This document shows positions 12,654-24,390 of a stretch of 64,000 bases of DNA, in pieces. The DNA comes from Rhinopomastus cyanomelas (Eukaryota > Chordata > Aves > Bucerotiformes > Rhinopomastidae), in the NCBI GenBank assembly GCA_013400115.1, contig VXBP01005051.1:176911-240910 (forward strand). Direction: 5' to 3'. The stretch's first letter is position 1, and each line of letters opens with the position of its first letter. Position numbers and translations under genes: made by a program. Below the pieces are notes generated by a model that had not been told where the DNA came from, ran no database searches, and saw nothing but the letters and a program-made list of their open reading frames with translations.

Positions 12654-14734
12654 CTGGAGAGGACAGGCAAGAGCATTAACAGAGAGACCTAGCAAAAAAG
12701 ACTTCTCTAGCTCTCTATGTGAAATTCCAGCCAACAGGAAAGACCAAGTGTGCCATCCCTCCTCTGCCACCTACACACGATGGGGAGACTTGCTCTGGGC
12801 ATTTGCAAGCCAGTCCTACTCATGCACCTTTCTGCTCAAGCAAGGAACACAGATTTAAATGGGTTAAAAGAAGGAATGATTCATCCTCTGCCCTGACCAC
12901 ACCACAAGCCATTACGTCTCACCTCTCTACAGAGACCACATACAGCATCAGGGCTAAAGAATGTTTCACAGAAAGTCATCCGCTCCAGCAGAGCTGAAGA
13001 AGGAAGGAATCCACCTCTTCCTTTGCAAATTCATTCCCAGGGTCAGCAGTTCTCACTTTACAAAATGCTTGCCTTATTTCTAATTTGAATTTTTCACAGC
13101 TTCCAGCCATTAGTTCTTGTTATGTCTTTCCTTGATAGATTAAAAGGCCCTTTAGTCCCTGATATTTGCTCCTTGTAAAGGCACTTATACTCTGTAATCA
13201 AGTCACCTCTTAATCTTCTTTTTGATAAGCTAAGCAGATTGAGCCCTGGAAGTCTCTCACTGCAAGGCATTTTCCCCAGCCTTCAACTCATTTACATTAT
13301 GTTTACGGTAGGTTTTCAGCCTCTCCCTTTAAAAGCTGGGCTCCAGCCCAAGCACAGCAGCACCGTGTTGACCACACCAGACCTCTGCACAGCACCTTAC
13401 CATCGGTCAGGGAGACAGCCACCCAGGAGATGACATTGCCCAGCTACCAGCTTCACCCAAGAAACATCAAGAGCCCTGTAGTGATAGCTTGGCCCCGGTA
13501 CCACTTTCTGGACTCCAGGCAAATGTCTATCTTCTCCCTCAATGTCTACCTTTACTCCTGGCAATACCAAACCCCATTTTCTCTGCCAAATCAGCCCCTC
13601 TCACACCCAAATGCTCTTGAGGGGAATCTCAGTCTGTACTAGTTGCTCAGCTGCAGCATCCCAGCAGGTCCCATCCACAGCCATGTCACATTTATCTCCA
13701 CACTACCAATGAACATTAGCCCCCTGCAGATGTGCTTTCCAAACCATTTCCATCCAGTGACAATTCCTCTGATGAGGACTTTTTAAGATCTGTCATGGAG
13801 CCAGTTCTTAATCCACTTAACACATGCTTTATCAATATTGTATAATGCTAATTTTTAATCAGAACATTGTGTTGCACGAAGTCAAATGCCTTGCAGAAGC
13901 CTAACAACATCACATCCCCACGGTTTCTCTTTTAATTCAAGTAATAATTTCATCAATGCACAAAATGTCATTTGTTTGATACAAGACCACCATGACTGGC
14001 ATTAGTTATATTCCTATCCCTAAAACATTACGATTTGTATCCTGAACCCCTTTCTTTTCCTTAACTTTTTCTAAACCTGATGTCAAACTAAGCAGTCTCT
14101 GATAATTTTGCATCTGGGCAAAAAAACAAGCACTTCTTTTGTTTCCAGGGCTTTTCTCAACATTCGTATTATTGAAAGTATCTGCAGGCCACAGAACTCC
14201 TTGGTCAACTCTTCTAGGACTCTGGAGTGTCAGATAGCCAGGCAAGGCAGTTTTCAAAACTATATTGCTAGTGTACGCTGTTTCATACTCTCTTCACAGT
14301 GCTAATGGCCTGGAAAATACTTCAGGGAAGACCATCATCCCTTCTGTCTGCACAGAGAGAGCAGCGAGCTGTGCATCAAAGTCTCATCCCAGAATATCTC
14401 CTGCAGGACAGGGTCGGAGACAGGCTATTGAGTTCGATAGATCGCTGGTCTACAAATGGCATCTCTGATGCTGGTGTTTGTATTACAGATGAATATTTAT
14501 TGCTTTGTTGTGTCTTTTCTGAATAACCACCAACTGGTTTATTATTCCCATCAATAGACCAGCCATCATCAATGCCGTGCACTCTGCTGTTTCATTTGTC
14601 TCGGACCTCTCTTCCCCTTTCTCCCCATTCAGTATACCCTCATTAGTTATCTCTAATTGCTGCCTCTCCAGAGGTTGTCTCCAGAAGGTCAGGAGGTGGC
14701 TGGCAGAGGTGCACAAGCAACAGAGGTGACTTAC
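12654..14734 (-). other. PLXNA1: PLXNA1 intron between coding exons 5 and 6 (2.1 kb)
   Basis: Intron from GTAAGT at 14734 to CTCTCCAG at 12654. About 1.5 kb of it is a degraded CR1-like LINE fragment (see 13080–14600). Confidence 0.9.
13080..14600 (-). mobile_element. Degraded CR1-like LINE fragment
   Basis: Colinear blocks read on the plus strand match the antisense of an old amniote CR1-type LINE as I remember it. Landmarks are the AATCAAGTCACCTCTTAATC segment near 13196, GAGCCAGTTCTTAATCCACT near 13799, GTCAAATGCCTTGCAGAAG near 13881, CATGACTGGCATTAGTTATA near 13991 and GAATATTTATTGC near 14490. Their order and spacing are preserved over about 1.5 kb, with heavy divergence between. All frames are broken. 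A repeat-library search would fix the subfamily and boundaries. Confidence 0.7.
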
Positions 14735-14858
14735 CGGGACCTCTGACATGGTGACTGAGATGTTCTTTGGCTGGACAGTGAGCTGGACACACTGCCGCAG
14801 GTCGGAGGCAAAGCGCTGGGGCTCGTCTGCTCGCTCACATCGGTCTTTGCGTGAGCAT
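14735..14858 (-). CDS. PLXNA1: Plexin-A1, coding exon 5: rest of PSI1 and start of first IPT domain
   Basis: A 124-nt exon completing codon 533 and encoding residues 534–574: CSRKDRCERADEPQRFASDL followed by RQCVQLTVQPKNISVTMSEVP. The first part finishes PSI1. The LTVQPKNISVTMSE strand opens the first IPT/TIG (immunoglobulin-like) domain and carries an N-glycosylation sequon (NIS). The acceptor is CTCTCCAG|ATGC and the donor CCG|GTAAGT. The short 443-base intron before it contrasts with the other introns. The degraded CR1 fragment ends less than 200 bases downstream. Confidence 0.95.
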
Positions 14859-15301
14859 CTGGAGAGGGACAGAACCACTATGGTGAGGAGGAGAATCTGA
14901 TGGGGTCCTACATGGTTCTGGGCTGATGCCATAGCACAGACCCTCTGGTGATGCCCTGATAGGGACGTTAGGTGCCTGAGAGCCAGGTACTTTCCCAGAG
15001 CACTGGGGGCTTGGGGGGGTCTTTTATCTTAATCTTTTTTTATTGGCACAAAGACGTCAAACCCAGGACACCATGGGCAGGTTTAGAGGGACCTGCTATC
15101 AGGTGCGCTGCACATGGGTGCTCAGAAGCACTGCCTAAAGGCCAGACAAAGGGATGACAGACCTCTTGAACCACTCCCCCTCCCTACCATTCAGGGCTTA
15201 AGTCTAGGAAATATGTCCCCAAGGAGACTAGTGGTGAAGACAGACATGGGTTGCAAACCATGGTTTGCTGGTGGTCGTGGGGCCAAGCCCATGGTACTTA
15301 C
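14859..15301 (-). other. PLXNA1: PLXNA1 intron between coding exons 4 and 5 (443 bp)
   Basis: Short intron with GTAAGT at 15301 and TCTCCAG at 14859. No further features were seen. Confidence 0.9.
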
Positions 15302-15402
15302 ACATTGTGGAGGATGCACCAGCCACAGTGGGGGTCTCGAGAGCCCAGGCACAGCTCACAGCTCTCATACTGCTCACAACTCTCCACTGGCACCCGCGTC
15401 AC
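15302..15402 (-). CDS. PLXNA1: Plexin-A1, coding exon 4: first PSI domain, N-terminal half
   Basis: A 101-nt exon encoding residues 500–532 plus two bases of codon 533. It reads VTRVPVESCEQYESCELCLG then SRDPHCGWCILHN, the cysteine-rich start of the PSI (plexin–semaphorin–integrin) module that sits directly after the Sema domain. Diagnostic features are the Cys spacing and the DPHCGWC motif. The acceptor is TTCCCGCAG|GTG and the donor AATGT|GTAAGT. The exon ends mid-codon (GT) and is completed by the A at the start of the next exon, giving valine. Confidence 0.95.
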
Positions 15403-17458
15403 CTGCGGGAACAATCAGGGAGTGAAAAGGGACAGTGGGCTCTCTTTCACTGCGGTGTCCATGCCTAAATCCTGCCAGAGACAGGATTCACCCTGGCCTG
15501 CAGCCCCCACCCCTTGAGAGAAGAGGCAGCAGTGGGGAGCAGGCTGCACCTCCACCATCACCCACCCGAGCACACTTGCAGGCAACACCTCCACCCCAGG
15601 GAGGTTTATACCTCAACCAAGCTCATTCCACCATAGTATCTTTGCAGGGTGGTGGGAGTGGGCTGTGCCAGCTCAAAGCCCGCTGGCTCCAGCACTGGCC
15701 AGGCACCCTGCAGCCGCCACAGCCCTGCTGCGAAAGGGTTACCAGCCCTTTATTAATTGCTCCTCCAGATTTGATTAAAATCCCCTCATTCTCCAAGCCC
15801 TTCGAGCTCTGTTACAACTGTTCATTTAATTACTTTCCACCAGCTCTCTGATAACACTGAGCTGTAGTAGGGAACAGAGTGAGTTTTATTAAGGAGAGGG
15901 GAGGAGAAGAGGGGGACAGGGAGGGGATGCAGAGAGCTGCCTGCTTGCCTGCTGTGAAGCGCCGGCAGCACTGAGCAGCTGCCCATGCCTGCCATGCTCA
16001 CGCCTCAGTTTCCTCACTGCTCTCACAGGGCTGGACTCATTCGTTAATTAAAATCTTCAAAGTTGTCTACTCAAGGCTAAACTACTGGGGGTGCTTTCTC
16101 TCTCTTCTCCCAGTCCAGCAGAGTACGGGCTCAGTATGACGCCTACAGGGCTGGGCCGACCAGTACTCTCCAGTTTGCATACTGATGAGGATACTTGTAG
16201 CATTTCCACTGGTTTGTCCCTGACACTGGCCCAAGCAGGCAGCGGCAAGAAGTCAGCAGCAGGGTGGGGTGTGTGTCCCAGCAGACCCTGCACAGGTGCA
16301 TGCTGGCTCCTGGCAACTGCAGTGGCCCTCGGGGAGATCCTCAGTCCAGGCCAGCATAACCACCCCCCACCCCCAGTATCCATATCTCCAACCTTCTCCC
16401 CACAGAGGCTTAATGGAACCAGGCCTGGGACAGAACACAGCCAGGGATGGAAGCATGGCCCAGGAAAGCTGCATTGGAGAAGCCCAGATGCAGGTTCTGC
16501 CCTACCTGGAAAGACAGATTTCCTGCAGCAGAGCAGAAACCAGGCAGAGCAGAGACAGGGACTGGGAGGAGGCGCAAAAGGGCTCTGTTGTCCCTATGGG
16601 GCTGTCTAAACAAACCCACAGTTCTAGTCCAGCATCCCACTCACTCCCAAGCCTCCAGGCTAGCAGCCAGAGACCTATTATGCTTTGAGCTTTGCTGTGG
16701 TCCCGCTTGCACACACCGCTACCAGGCAGAGAGACACGGGCACACCACTTCCAGCACGGCCACCAGGCATGGCGTACAGATCCAAAAAGTGCTGCTATCA
16801 TGGTATGAACCTGCTTCACCACCCACTCCAGCGCAGCCTGTGGATGGATGAACTCACTCCAGCAAGCTCCCACACAGGTTGGGGATTGTGCAAAAGCACA
16901 CAAAGCCAATGACAATTTCCTATTTCGAGCCCAAACCGTGCCATCAGGACAGCAGCTCCATATGGGGTCTGTACCTCTGTCTGGGTCAGCACAAGCAGAG
17001 GCAGCGACCAAGAGGTACACATCAGCTGCCCCAGAGGAGAAAAAAGTCTCCGCTAACCTGCAGAAGTCCTGCTTGGGTGTTGGGGATGGATGAAACAGTG
17101 AGAAGATTTAGGGCCAGCACCTCACAGCAAGGAAGGGTCAGGAAGTTCTCTGTCCCCAGAGACACGAGGATTTCAAGCAGCTGCTGCTAACAACTAATGC
17201 CTGGGGCACTAAGAGGAGCAACAGGGCCACAAATTCAGTGCCTTGGGGCAGGATTTTTGCTGAGAGCAGGGGAGGAGCTGCCTCTGTGCCCCCTGTGACC
17301 AGAGTCCCCAGGCAGCCTCCACTACAGGACAAAAAGTGCGGATCCTGTCAGGAAGCTGCCTGAAAGGCTCCTCAGCACATGAGACTGAAGGGTGAGGCAG
17401 CAAGTGGGCGTGGCCAAGTCAGGAGAACAGCAGAGAGGCTGTCATCCCTTCCCCTTAC
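15403..17458 (-). other. PLXNA1: PLXNA1 intron between coding exons 3 and 4 (2.1 kb)
   Basis: Intron from GTAAGG at 17458 to CCCGCAG at 15403. It contains an AT-rich island around 15735–15870 with several ATTAA/TAATTA sites; otherwise nothing was recognised. Confidence 0.9.
15735..15870. promoter_or_regulatory. AT-rich candidate regulatory island
   Basis: Sites TTTATTAATTGC, TTTGATTAAAATC and TTCATTTAATTAC lie within 140 bases of GC-rich intron, about 350 bases upstream of coding exon 4 in transcript order. Confidence 0.25.
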
Positions 17459-17599
17459 CTGTTTCTCAGTCATGGCATAGATGTGCTGGCGGTCAGGACT
17501 CAGCACAAGGTCTCGCAGGATGGAGCTGCCCTCATGGGCCACAACGTTCTCATACTGCAGTGCTTGGTGCTTTCTCTCAGCTGGCAAGTCCACCAGGAT
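17459..17599 (-). CDS. PLXNA1: Plexin-A1, coding exon 3: end of the Sema domain
   Basis: A 141-nt exon encoding residues 453–499, from ILVDLPAERKH through ILRDLVLSPDRQHIYAMTEKQ. It is phase 0 at both ends. It completes the Sema propeller; the LRDLVLSPD and YAMTEKQ blocks are typical of plexin-A1. The first 15 residues (PAERKHQALQYE region) are the least conserved relative to the human sequence I recall, and correspond to a loop. The acceptor is TTTCCCTGCAG|ATC and the donor CAG|GTAAGG, both strong. Confidence 0.95.
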
Positions 17600-17917
17600 C
17601 TGCAGGGAAAGCAAGGAGGGTGAGCATGGTCCCACACGTACAATCGGCTGCCAGCCTGGGAGTGGGATGGGGCATGTGCCCCATTGGGTATATCAGCATA
17701 GCCACACCACGGCCACGGCAGCATGGCAAAGCAGTAGCCTCTCTGCAAACATCCCAATCCTGTCCAGAAGACTGAACCGCAATGTTTTCTTCCCTTTTTG
17801 TGTTTCTCTGTTGAGTCTGAACCATCTTCATGCTGATGACGTTCACCTCTGTCCAGAGAGGGAAATCATATCCGTGGTTCTCAGGCTGTACCACCTTATG
17901 TGCAGCACTGCTCCAAA

Positions 17918-18085
17918 TCATAGAATGCACTGGGTTGGAAGGGATCTCCAAAGATCATCTAGTCCAAACCCCTTACAACAAGCAGGAACATCTTTAACTA
18001 GAACAGATTGCTCAGAGCCCCATCAAGCCTGACCTTGAACGTCTCAAGGGATGGGGCCTCCCCTGTCTCTCTAGGCAATCTACTC
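17918..18085 (-). mobile_element. CR1 LINE 3' fragment
   Basis: Short, 5'-truncated CR1 copy. The plus strand reads ATCATAGAATGC, then GGTTGGAAGGGATCTCCAAA, GATCATCTAGTCCAA and finally GGGATGGGGCCTCCCC, which are standard antisense 3'-end CR1 landmarks. The 3' tail (TCTATGAT on the minus strand) is at the low-coordinate end. Similarity may extend weakly to about 18120. Confidence 0.85.
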
Positions 18086-19034
18086 CAGTGATCCACCATC
18101 CTGAGCTTCTCCCACTGCTGCTCAGCACCAAAGCTCTTCCAACTCGCAGCATGGCACAGACAAGCTCCCAGCTTGCACCAAAGCAGCAAACCCCATCTTG
18201 CTGCAAAATCAAAAGCATCTTGCCTGGCTGAGCAGATCATCTCCTCATCCATCAGAGGAAATGGGCTCATAAGCAGGGAAGTCAAGAGGGTCGTAAGGAA
18301 GCTGGGGGTCAACAGAGGTTCAGAGAGTGTCTTTGTTGCCTGAGCAGGAACGTGGCAAAGGCATTAATCCCCTTACAGCTTGCAATTACATTAAAGCTCT
18401 TCCCAAGTGCATTGGTTTCTGGCTGTACCAGGGATAACCAAATCAGGAGGCACCATCGGGCTAGAGGCACCCACTGAGCAGGAGCTAAACTCGGCTGCAC
18501 TACTTGCTGTAACCTGATTGCCAGCTCCATGAGCGAGAGACATTTCCTGCCAATGCCATCCCTTGCAATACCCCTGGGTTCAGGCTGTCCCCTGGCACAG
18601 GGCTGCCTCAAGGGAAACAGTGCTGGAGAAATGACTCATTGGGTCTCCCATGGGATATGGAACATGCAAGCAGCACATTCTGCAAAAGATCCAGTGGCAG
18701 CAGAGAAGCAGCATGCCCAGCAAGACAGAGCCAGCACCACCAGGGATCAGTTCCACACAGGGAGCAGTCCAGCAGCCCCATCCATTGGACTCAGGATCTG
18801 CTCACTGCATGGGGCCAAATCCACTGCTTTGAAGATTCCCTCAAAATACGCTCCACAGCCCTGCCCTGCTGGTCACACCCACTCCCACAGCCCAGCACCG
18901 CCACGGCCAAGCCCCTGTGCCTCTTGCAACAGCCACCCCAGCATCCTAGTGGCCTTGTGCCCTCCTGCAGCAAATCACTGTTGGCATCTGCATAGTTCCC
19001 AATCAGGAGGATACAGGGCTGGGGAAGCAGGATC

Positions 19035-19195
19035 CCGGTGTGCAGCTTATTAGCATGGAAATGTATGCGGCTCACAAACAAACTGGGGCCGTTTAATTAG
19101 AGCGGCGCCTTTGATTCACTGCCAGCCTCCTGCATGCACCAGCCCCGGATTATTTTTAGGCAGTTTTACAAAACAAATGTATTTAATTAAGAAAG
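19035..19195. promoter_or_regulatory. Candidate conserved non-coding element
   Basis: Contains TTATTAGCATGGAAATGTAT, CGTTTAATTAGAGCGG, CCTTTGATT (TCF/LEF-like) and TGTATTTAATTAAG. CpG and TAATTA sites are interspersed, unlike repeat or simple sequence. Confidence 0.3.
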
Positions 19196-19442
19196 AGACC
19201 CCTGAGCAACCCAAGAGTGATGAGTCCTGCACAGCAGCAAGCAAAGGGGCCGCCCTCTCTCTTGGGGACAAGGCAACTGGGTTTGCAGGGCCAGGCTAAC
19301 TCCTGGGAGCCCATGGTACAGACAAAATCCCCCTGTACATCCTGCTGTGGGTCTCAAGAGCCTCCACCACAACCCAAACTCGTCCGTTACTTACTTGCCT
19401 TCTCAGTACCATTTGCCAACCCCCTATACAGGCTCTGCCCCA

Positions 19443-19535
19443 TATCACAGAATCATTAGGGATTGGAAGGGACCTTGAAAGATCTAGTCAAATCCCCCTG
19501 CCACAGCAGGATCACCTAGACCCCATTAACCTCAC
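19443..19535 (-). mobile_element. CR1 LINE 3' fragment, short
   Basis: About 90 bases of CR1 3' end in antisense: CACAGAATCATTAGGGATTG, then GAAGGGACCTTGAAAGATC and CCACAGCAGGATCACCTAGA. It closely resembles the copy at 27.5 kb, suggesting the same CR1 subfamily. Confidence 0.85.
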
Positions 19536-20810
19536 CCTAAGCACTACCGTGTGCTGAGAAACCCAGAGATGCAAAAATTCTGTCCCCTAAAGCTTCTGCC
19601 TACCCTTCTAGGGCAACGAGTGTCTTTCTGTTGAGGTCCAGGATCACAATTGCTCCTACTCCAAACATCAGAGAAAGGTCAAGCCCCAGACACCCCTGGT
19701 ACGGGACCAGGAAGCACCCTCCACCCTGCAGTGCCCATTGCTCAGGGGTACCCGGCATCAACCCCTTAGTCCAACCCTGCCTCGTTGCACCACTCACAGG
19801 TCACTCCCCTCCTGACTCAGTTGCTCCCCTACAAAGCCTTGTCCAAGCCAGCTCTCCATTGGAGGGCAATGGGGAACATCCTCACTCCCTAGCAAGGCGC
19901 CTTCTCCCCCCTCACTATGGCAATGTGACAAACACACCTTTCCAAACCTTTTATGGACCACAGTTGCGGCACAGAAGAATCAATATAGTTTTACCCTGGC
20001 TCTAAAATAGATCTATGGCTGGATGTCGCGTTGGCAGTAATTTTTAACTAGCGAGGTAATTTCCCCATTACATTATTGCACTGTGCAGTGCTGGGAAAGA
20101 GAAAGAGATGTATTCAAAAAAAAAACAACAGACCTGAAGCACTTCCAGTTAATTTGAGGCTCCAGGAAGAACCTAAAAATACTCCCCACAGTCAAAGTGG
20201 GCTGGAACCCAGCCTGCCACATGTCAAGGTGCTCCGGTGACAGAACAGGGTCACCCCAACACACACATGCAGGAACCCTCCTCTGGCACCTTTCCTCCTG
20301 CTGAGGATGCTCTAATAGCTGGGTTTGGGGTTCAGGACATTTGGAAGACCTGGCAATCGAGTCGTTTTCTGCTTGGTCAAAGGACAGGGTTCAGAGGGAT
20401 GTTCTCAGTTAGCTTATGGTAAGCAAATCCATCCTGCCACTAGTTCCCAGCATGAGAAGATGACCAGCAGACCCTTGCCAGAAGGACCTGACTGCCCACA
20501 GCACCTGCTGCCATGCAAGGCAGAGATGGGAAGCCAGCATCAGGGTCTTTCCAGTGGGATTAGCCTGATAAGAACCTACCCATCCTAGCCAGTGAGAAGG
20601 GGGACAGGCTGTTTAATGCAGTAGAGTAGTGCATAGGATGTGCAAGATGCCATGAGGGACCACTTTCCCCCTCCTCTCTCACACCCGCGGGGTAGCTGGG
20701 CACAGGGGAAGGGGGAGAGGAAGCAATTTAATCAGAGCAGCCCCCTTCGGAAACATGCTCCTTCCTGCTCACCCTGCCTGCTTTCCCACCCAGGGGAACA
20801 GACATTTACC

Positions 20811-20831
20811 AAAAATAAATAAATAAATAAA
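20811..20831. repeat. (AAAT)n microsatellite
   Basis: Five AAAT-type units in an otherwise GC-rich stretch, next to an AT-rich island. Confidence 0.85.
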
Positions 20832-23800
20832 CCTATTAACCTTTCTCCTCATCCTGACGCTGATATAATTACCCAATACTAATAATTACTCACACTAATT
20901 TCTCGCTCAGGATTCCTGCCCTCGCTCTTGCCTGCCTCAGGCTGGCTTCAGGCAGCGGCTCAGCAGTGCTGCCTCCTGCGAGGGATGGGAGCCCCAGAGG
21001 GTGGCTGCACCCCAGGGCCATACTGAGGAGGCGAAGCAGAAGGAAGGGTCAGCCTGTTGGGCTGCTGCCTCACTAAGGAAACGGAGGAGACCAGAAGCAA
21101 GAAGTTACAAGCTCCCTGCTGGGATGAATCATCTCAAAGCAAGCACACAGTGTGCTCTGCCATAAAGCATGTGCACGCCCTTCCCACCCAAGCGAGGAGC
21201 TCACCTCATGGGGTGAGAACTAAGCACAACTTCAGTCTGAGGAAGTAAAAGTTCAAGACCTGGTCCACCAGAAGCTAAGCAAGCTGATGGAGGCAGCACA
21301 AGGCAAGGAGATGCCAAGCTGTCTCAACAAGAGGCTCCTCATCTCTTGGACCAGGCATGGCGAACCCCAGTAATGGAACTACGAAGAACCCCAGGCACCC
21401 TGCTGTGACGCATGATGGCACGCAGCATGTCCCTGCTAGGCAGAGCCAAAGTTCTCTCTCAGGAGAGACCCACAGAGGGTTCCCAGGGATGGTCTTGTCT
21501 GGGCTGGAAGAGCGAGTTGCTATCCCATACAGATTTTGGAGGTGAAGAGCACATCACCTTCCTACAAAGTGTGCAGAGATGCAGGGCCACAGCATTAGAC
21601 AACAGCACTAGCTAGTCCTGCTACTGCCTCCAGCCTGATGTTCCCTTCAAAGCTCAATTCTCTTTTACAAAGTAGGAGGCTGGAGCACACAGGAGCTTTG
21701 GCCGGGTGCAGGACCTGCCACAGCCAGTGTCAGCAAAGAGCTGTTGCCCTGAGGAGCTGTACAGGACAAGAATGGAACCTGAAACCACCACGAAAGGCCA
21801 CACACCAGAGGAGGGAAGGCTCCTTCCACTGCAGCAGGACAGATGCCCTCCAGGCTTGTCCAGGTGAGGAGGCACAGAACCTTACCCTGTCCTCACTGTC
21901 AGCAGCAACAGGCACAAGGTGGAGAGAGGCATCTCGCCAGAGCTGCCTTTTGGATAGAAGGGTGATGAGAGGAATGAAGGGCAGAAGCTGCAACCTGGCA
22001 GCCATCCAGAGCTGACAGCAGGTCCCGAGGACAGCAGCAGAGGACGGGGCTTTACAGCTTAGCCATGGCCAGGGATGCCAGGTGGAGAGGGAGGAAGCAC
22101 AGGCGTCGAGGGAAGGCAGCTGCTGCTGACATGCCTAGGCTGGCTTCAGATTTAACACATGCTGGGAGGGGTATGGCTGGGGTTGGCCACAGGACCAAAA
22201 CCACATGCTTGAGGCACATGCAGAGGGTCCCCAAAAGACCTGATCTCACCACTGGACACCCCCCCCCACGCCCAGTAGGAAGATAATCTTCACCACCCTT
22301 CAGCCACTGCCCCTGTAGGGTTCTCCCACCCCCATCCTCCACCTCCCCACCTCCAGGCTCTCAAGCCTCCATCCTGGGTCCCCTGCAGACCCTTCCTCCA
22401 GCAGGAGAAGTGCTCAGCCAGCTTTGTACTCTTATCTGTGGCGGGCTGTGATTAACTCACAGCAGCTGGCAGCAGCTACAAGAGGAGGGCGCTTCTGCCC
22501 GCCTGCCACACTTCAAAGGCAGGGACTTATCTGCCTGAAACACACTCCACAGCCTTTTCACGGGGACCCTTTCCAGTTCCACGGGGCTCGCACAGCACTG
22601 ACAGGCAAAGGTTTATTTATGGGAGTGCATTTCAAAGCCTTCTCCTTCCCCTCTCAACACTCACTGGAGGAAGCAGAGTCCCCCAGCCCCAGGGATCTTC
22701 AGTAGGTACAGAGTCTGAGCAGGGGGCCACAGAATGGAGCTGAAGAAGATGCTGAATCAAAGTCCCTGTCCCACTTCTGCCCATGTCCTGGTCACCTGCT
22801 CCATCCTTTTGTTGGTGAGCATCTCTGTAGCACGTCCTTGAGCTAGGAGGAGATGAAAACTTTGACATGAGTGGAGGGCAAAGCCCATCCCTGGTCTGAA
22901 ATCCTCCCCGTGCCACTGGTGCTCACAGCTCAGGCACCAGGGAAGCCTCAGGCTCGCACACCCAAACAGGCGGGTGCACATCCCTGCTCCATGGCAGCAA
23001 TGCTGTGTTAGCACACCCAGCACTTCGCTTTGATTCTCGCACTGTCTGCCCAAAAGGCACAGGAAAGCAAATAAAACTGGGAGAGGAGCAGGTCTGGGTA
23101 GAGCTGACACCCTAAATAATGGAGGAACCTCCCAGAGGCAAAAGGATCTGTGCAGCCCAGACACCCTGGGACAGAGGTGAAAACTCTGCAGCCAGCAAGC
23201 CCACAGCCAGAAAGGGAGTATCCCATGTCCAGCCACGAGACTGGTGGGGACAGGAACCCCCTGGGGAGCAAGTCTGCACCATCTCTTCTGGTGTGTGGCC
23301 TGGGCTCACCCTGAGGCAGCAGATAGCATGGGGACAGGGAGAGCACTGCCCCTCCACATGCCTTCCCCCACCAGCCACCCCCCAGGACCAATAGTGCTGG
23401 CAGCTGCTGCCCACATGTCTCTCTCTGGATGCCAAAGAAGGGCAAGGAGTTTAAAATGAGGTTCCCAGATCAGCTGCTCTGCTCTGGGGAAACACACACT
23501 CCTCTCACCCACACCCCAGAAGCTGTAGGAGCAGCTGCTGGGTACCAGGGGCTCTCACGTGCTGGGGGACAAAAGCAAGGGTTGGAGGGAGGCAGTGGGG
23601 CTCCTGCTGTATTGCATGTTATCAAACTTAGCATACAGCTTGATGAGGATTCACCTCTGGTTTTACTCAGGCACCAAGAAAATCAGGAGAGCCATCGGCA
23701 AAGCCTTGACCTGGGTTCACCCTGCAGCCACCCTGTGCCACAGGGCAGGAGTCACGCGCCCAGACAGGGGGGAACAGGCAGCTGGCAGCAGGGGCACAGG

Positions 23801-24234
23801 CTGGGGTTTGGGGATGAGTCTTGCATGGGCTCACATCCAGCACCAGGGACAAGACGGCCCCACAGAAACATCCCAGCTATGCGGGGTGGGCTGGCAGCCA
23901 GCGCCCCAACTACCTCCACTGCCGGGCTGCCCTCCCTGCCAGCTGCCTGTGCAGGAATGCACCAGTCGGGTATGGGTCAGACATGTCTCCTTCCAGGCGG
24001 GCAGGCAGCTGCCTGCTGCTCAAACTTGGCATGCCAAGACCCTGGAGAGGTGGCTGCTCGCCTCCTGGCCTCCTCCGCAGAGATTTCACCAGCTCCTTGC
24101 ACCAGGCTGGGATGCTCCTGTCTCATCAGTAACTAACCATGCTGCCTGCTTCCACTCAGGGAAACCCATTTGCTTTACAAAGACTAGCATGAGCAAGGCT
24201 TTCATCAAGTCCGGCAGCACCCTCAGCCAGAGAA

Positions 24235-24390
24235 TATTTGGACTTTAATTGTATGGGTAAAATAAAGCAAAATTCAGGGAGATACTTAATTGAAATCAAT
24301 GCTTGTAACAGCAACAAATGCCAGTTACTTGCCAGCACTGACGGGTACGACGCTGGTTCATTTAACCAGTTTCAAAGTGCACATTACCAC
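24235..24390. promoter_or_regulatory. Candidate conserved non-coding element
   Basis: An AT-rich block with GACTTTAATTGTATGGG, ATACTTAATTGAAATCAATG and CATTTAACCAGTTTCAAAG, bordered sharply by GC-rich sequence. It matches no repeat I recognise. Confidence 0.3.

Noticed and set aside
21889..21960. Minus-strand exon-like segment before a GGTAAGG donor
   Set aside because: The acceptor (CCAAAAGGCAG) lacks a pyrimidine tract and the peptide resembles nothing known.
23429..24248. Two overlapping plus-strand open frames of 235 and 229 codons
   Set aside because: They overlap in different frames, show no family motifs and lie within the PLXNA1 intron among CR1 copies. GC-rich sequence lacking TA-rich stops explains their length.
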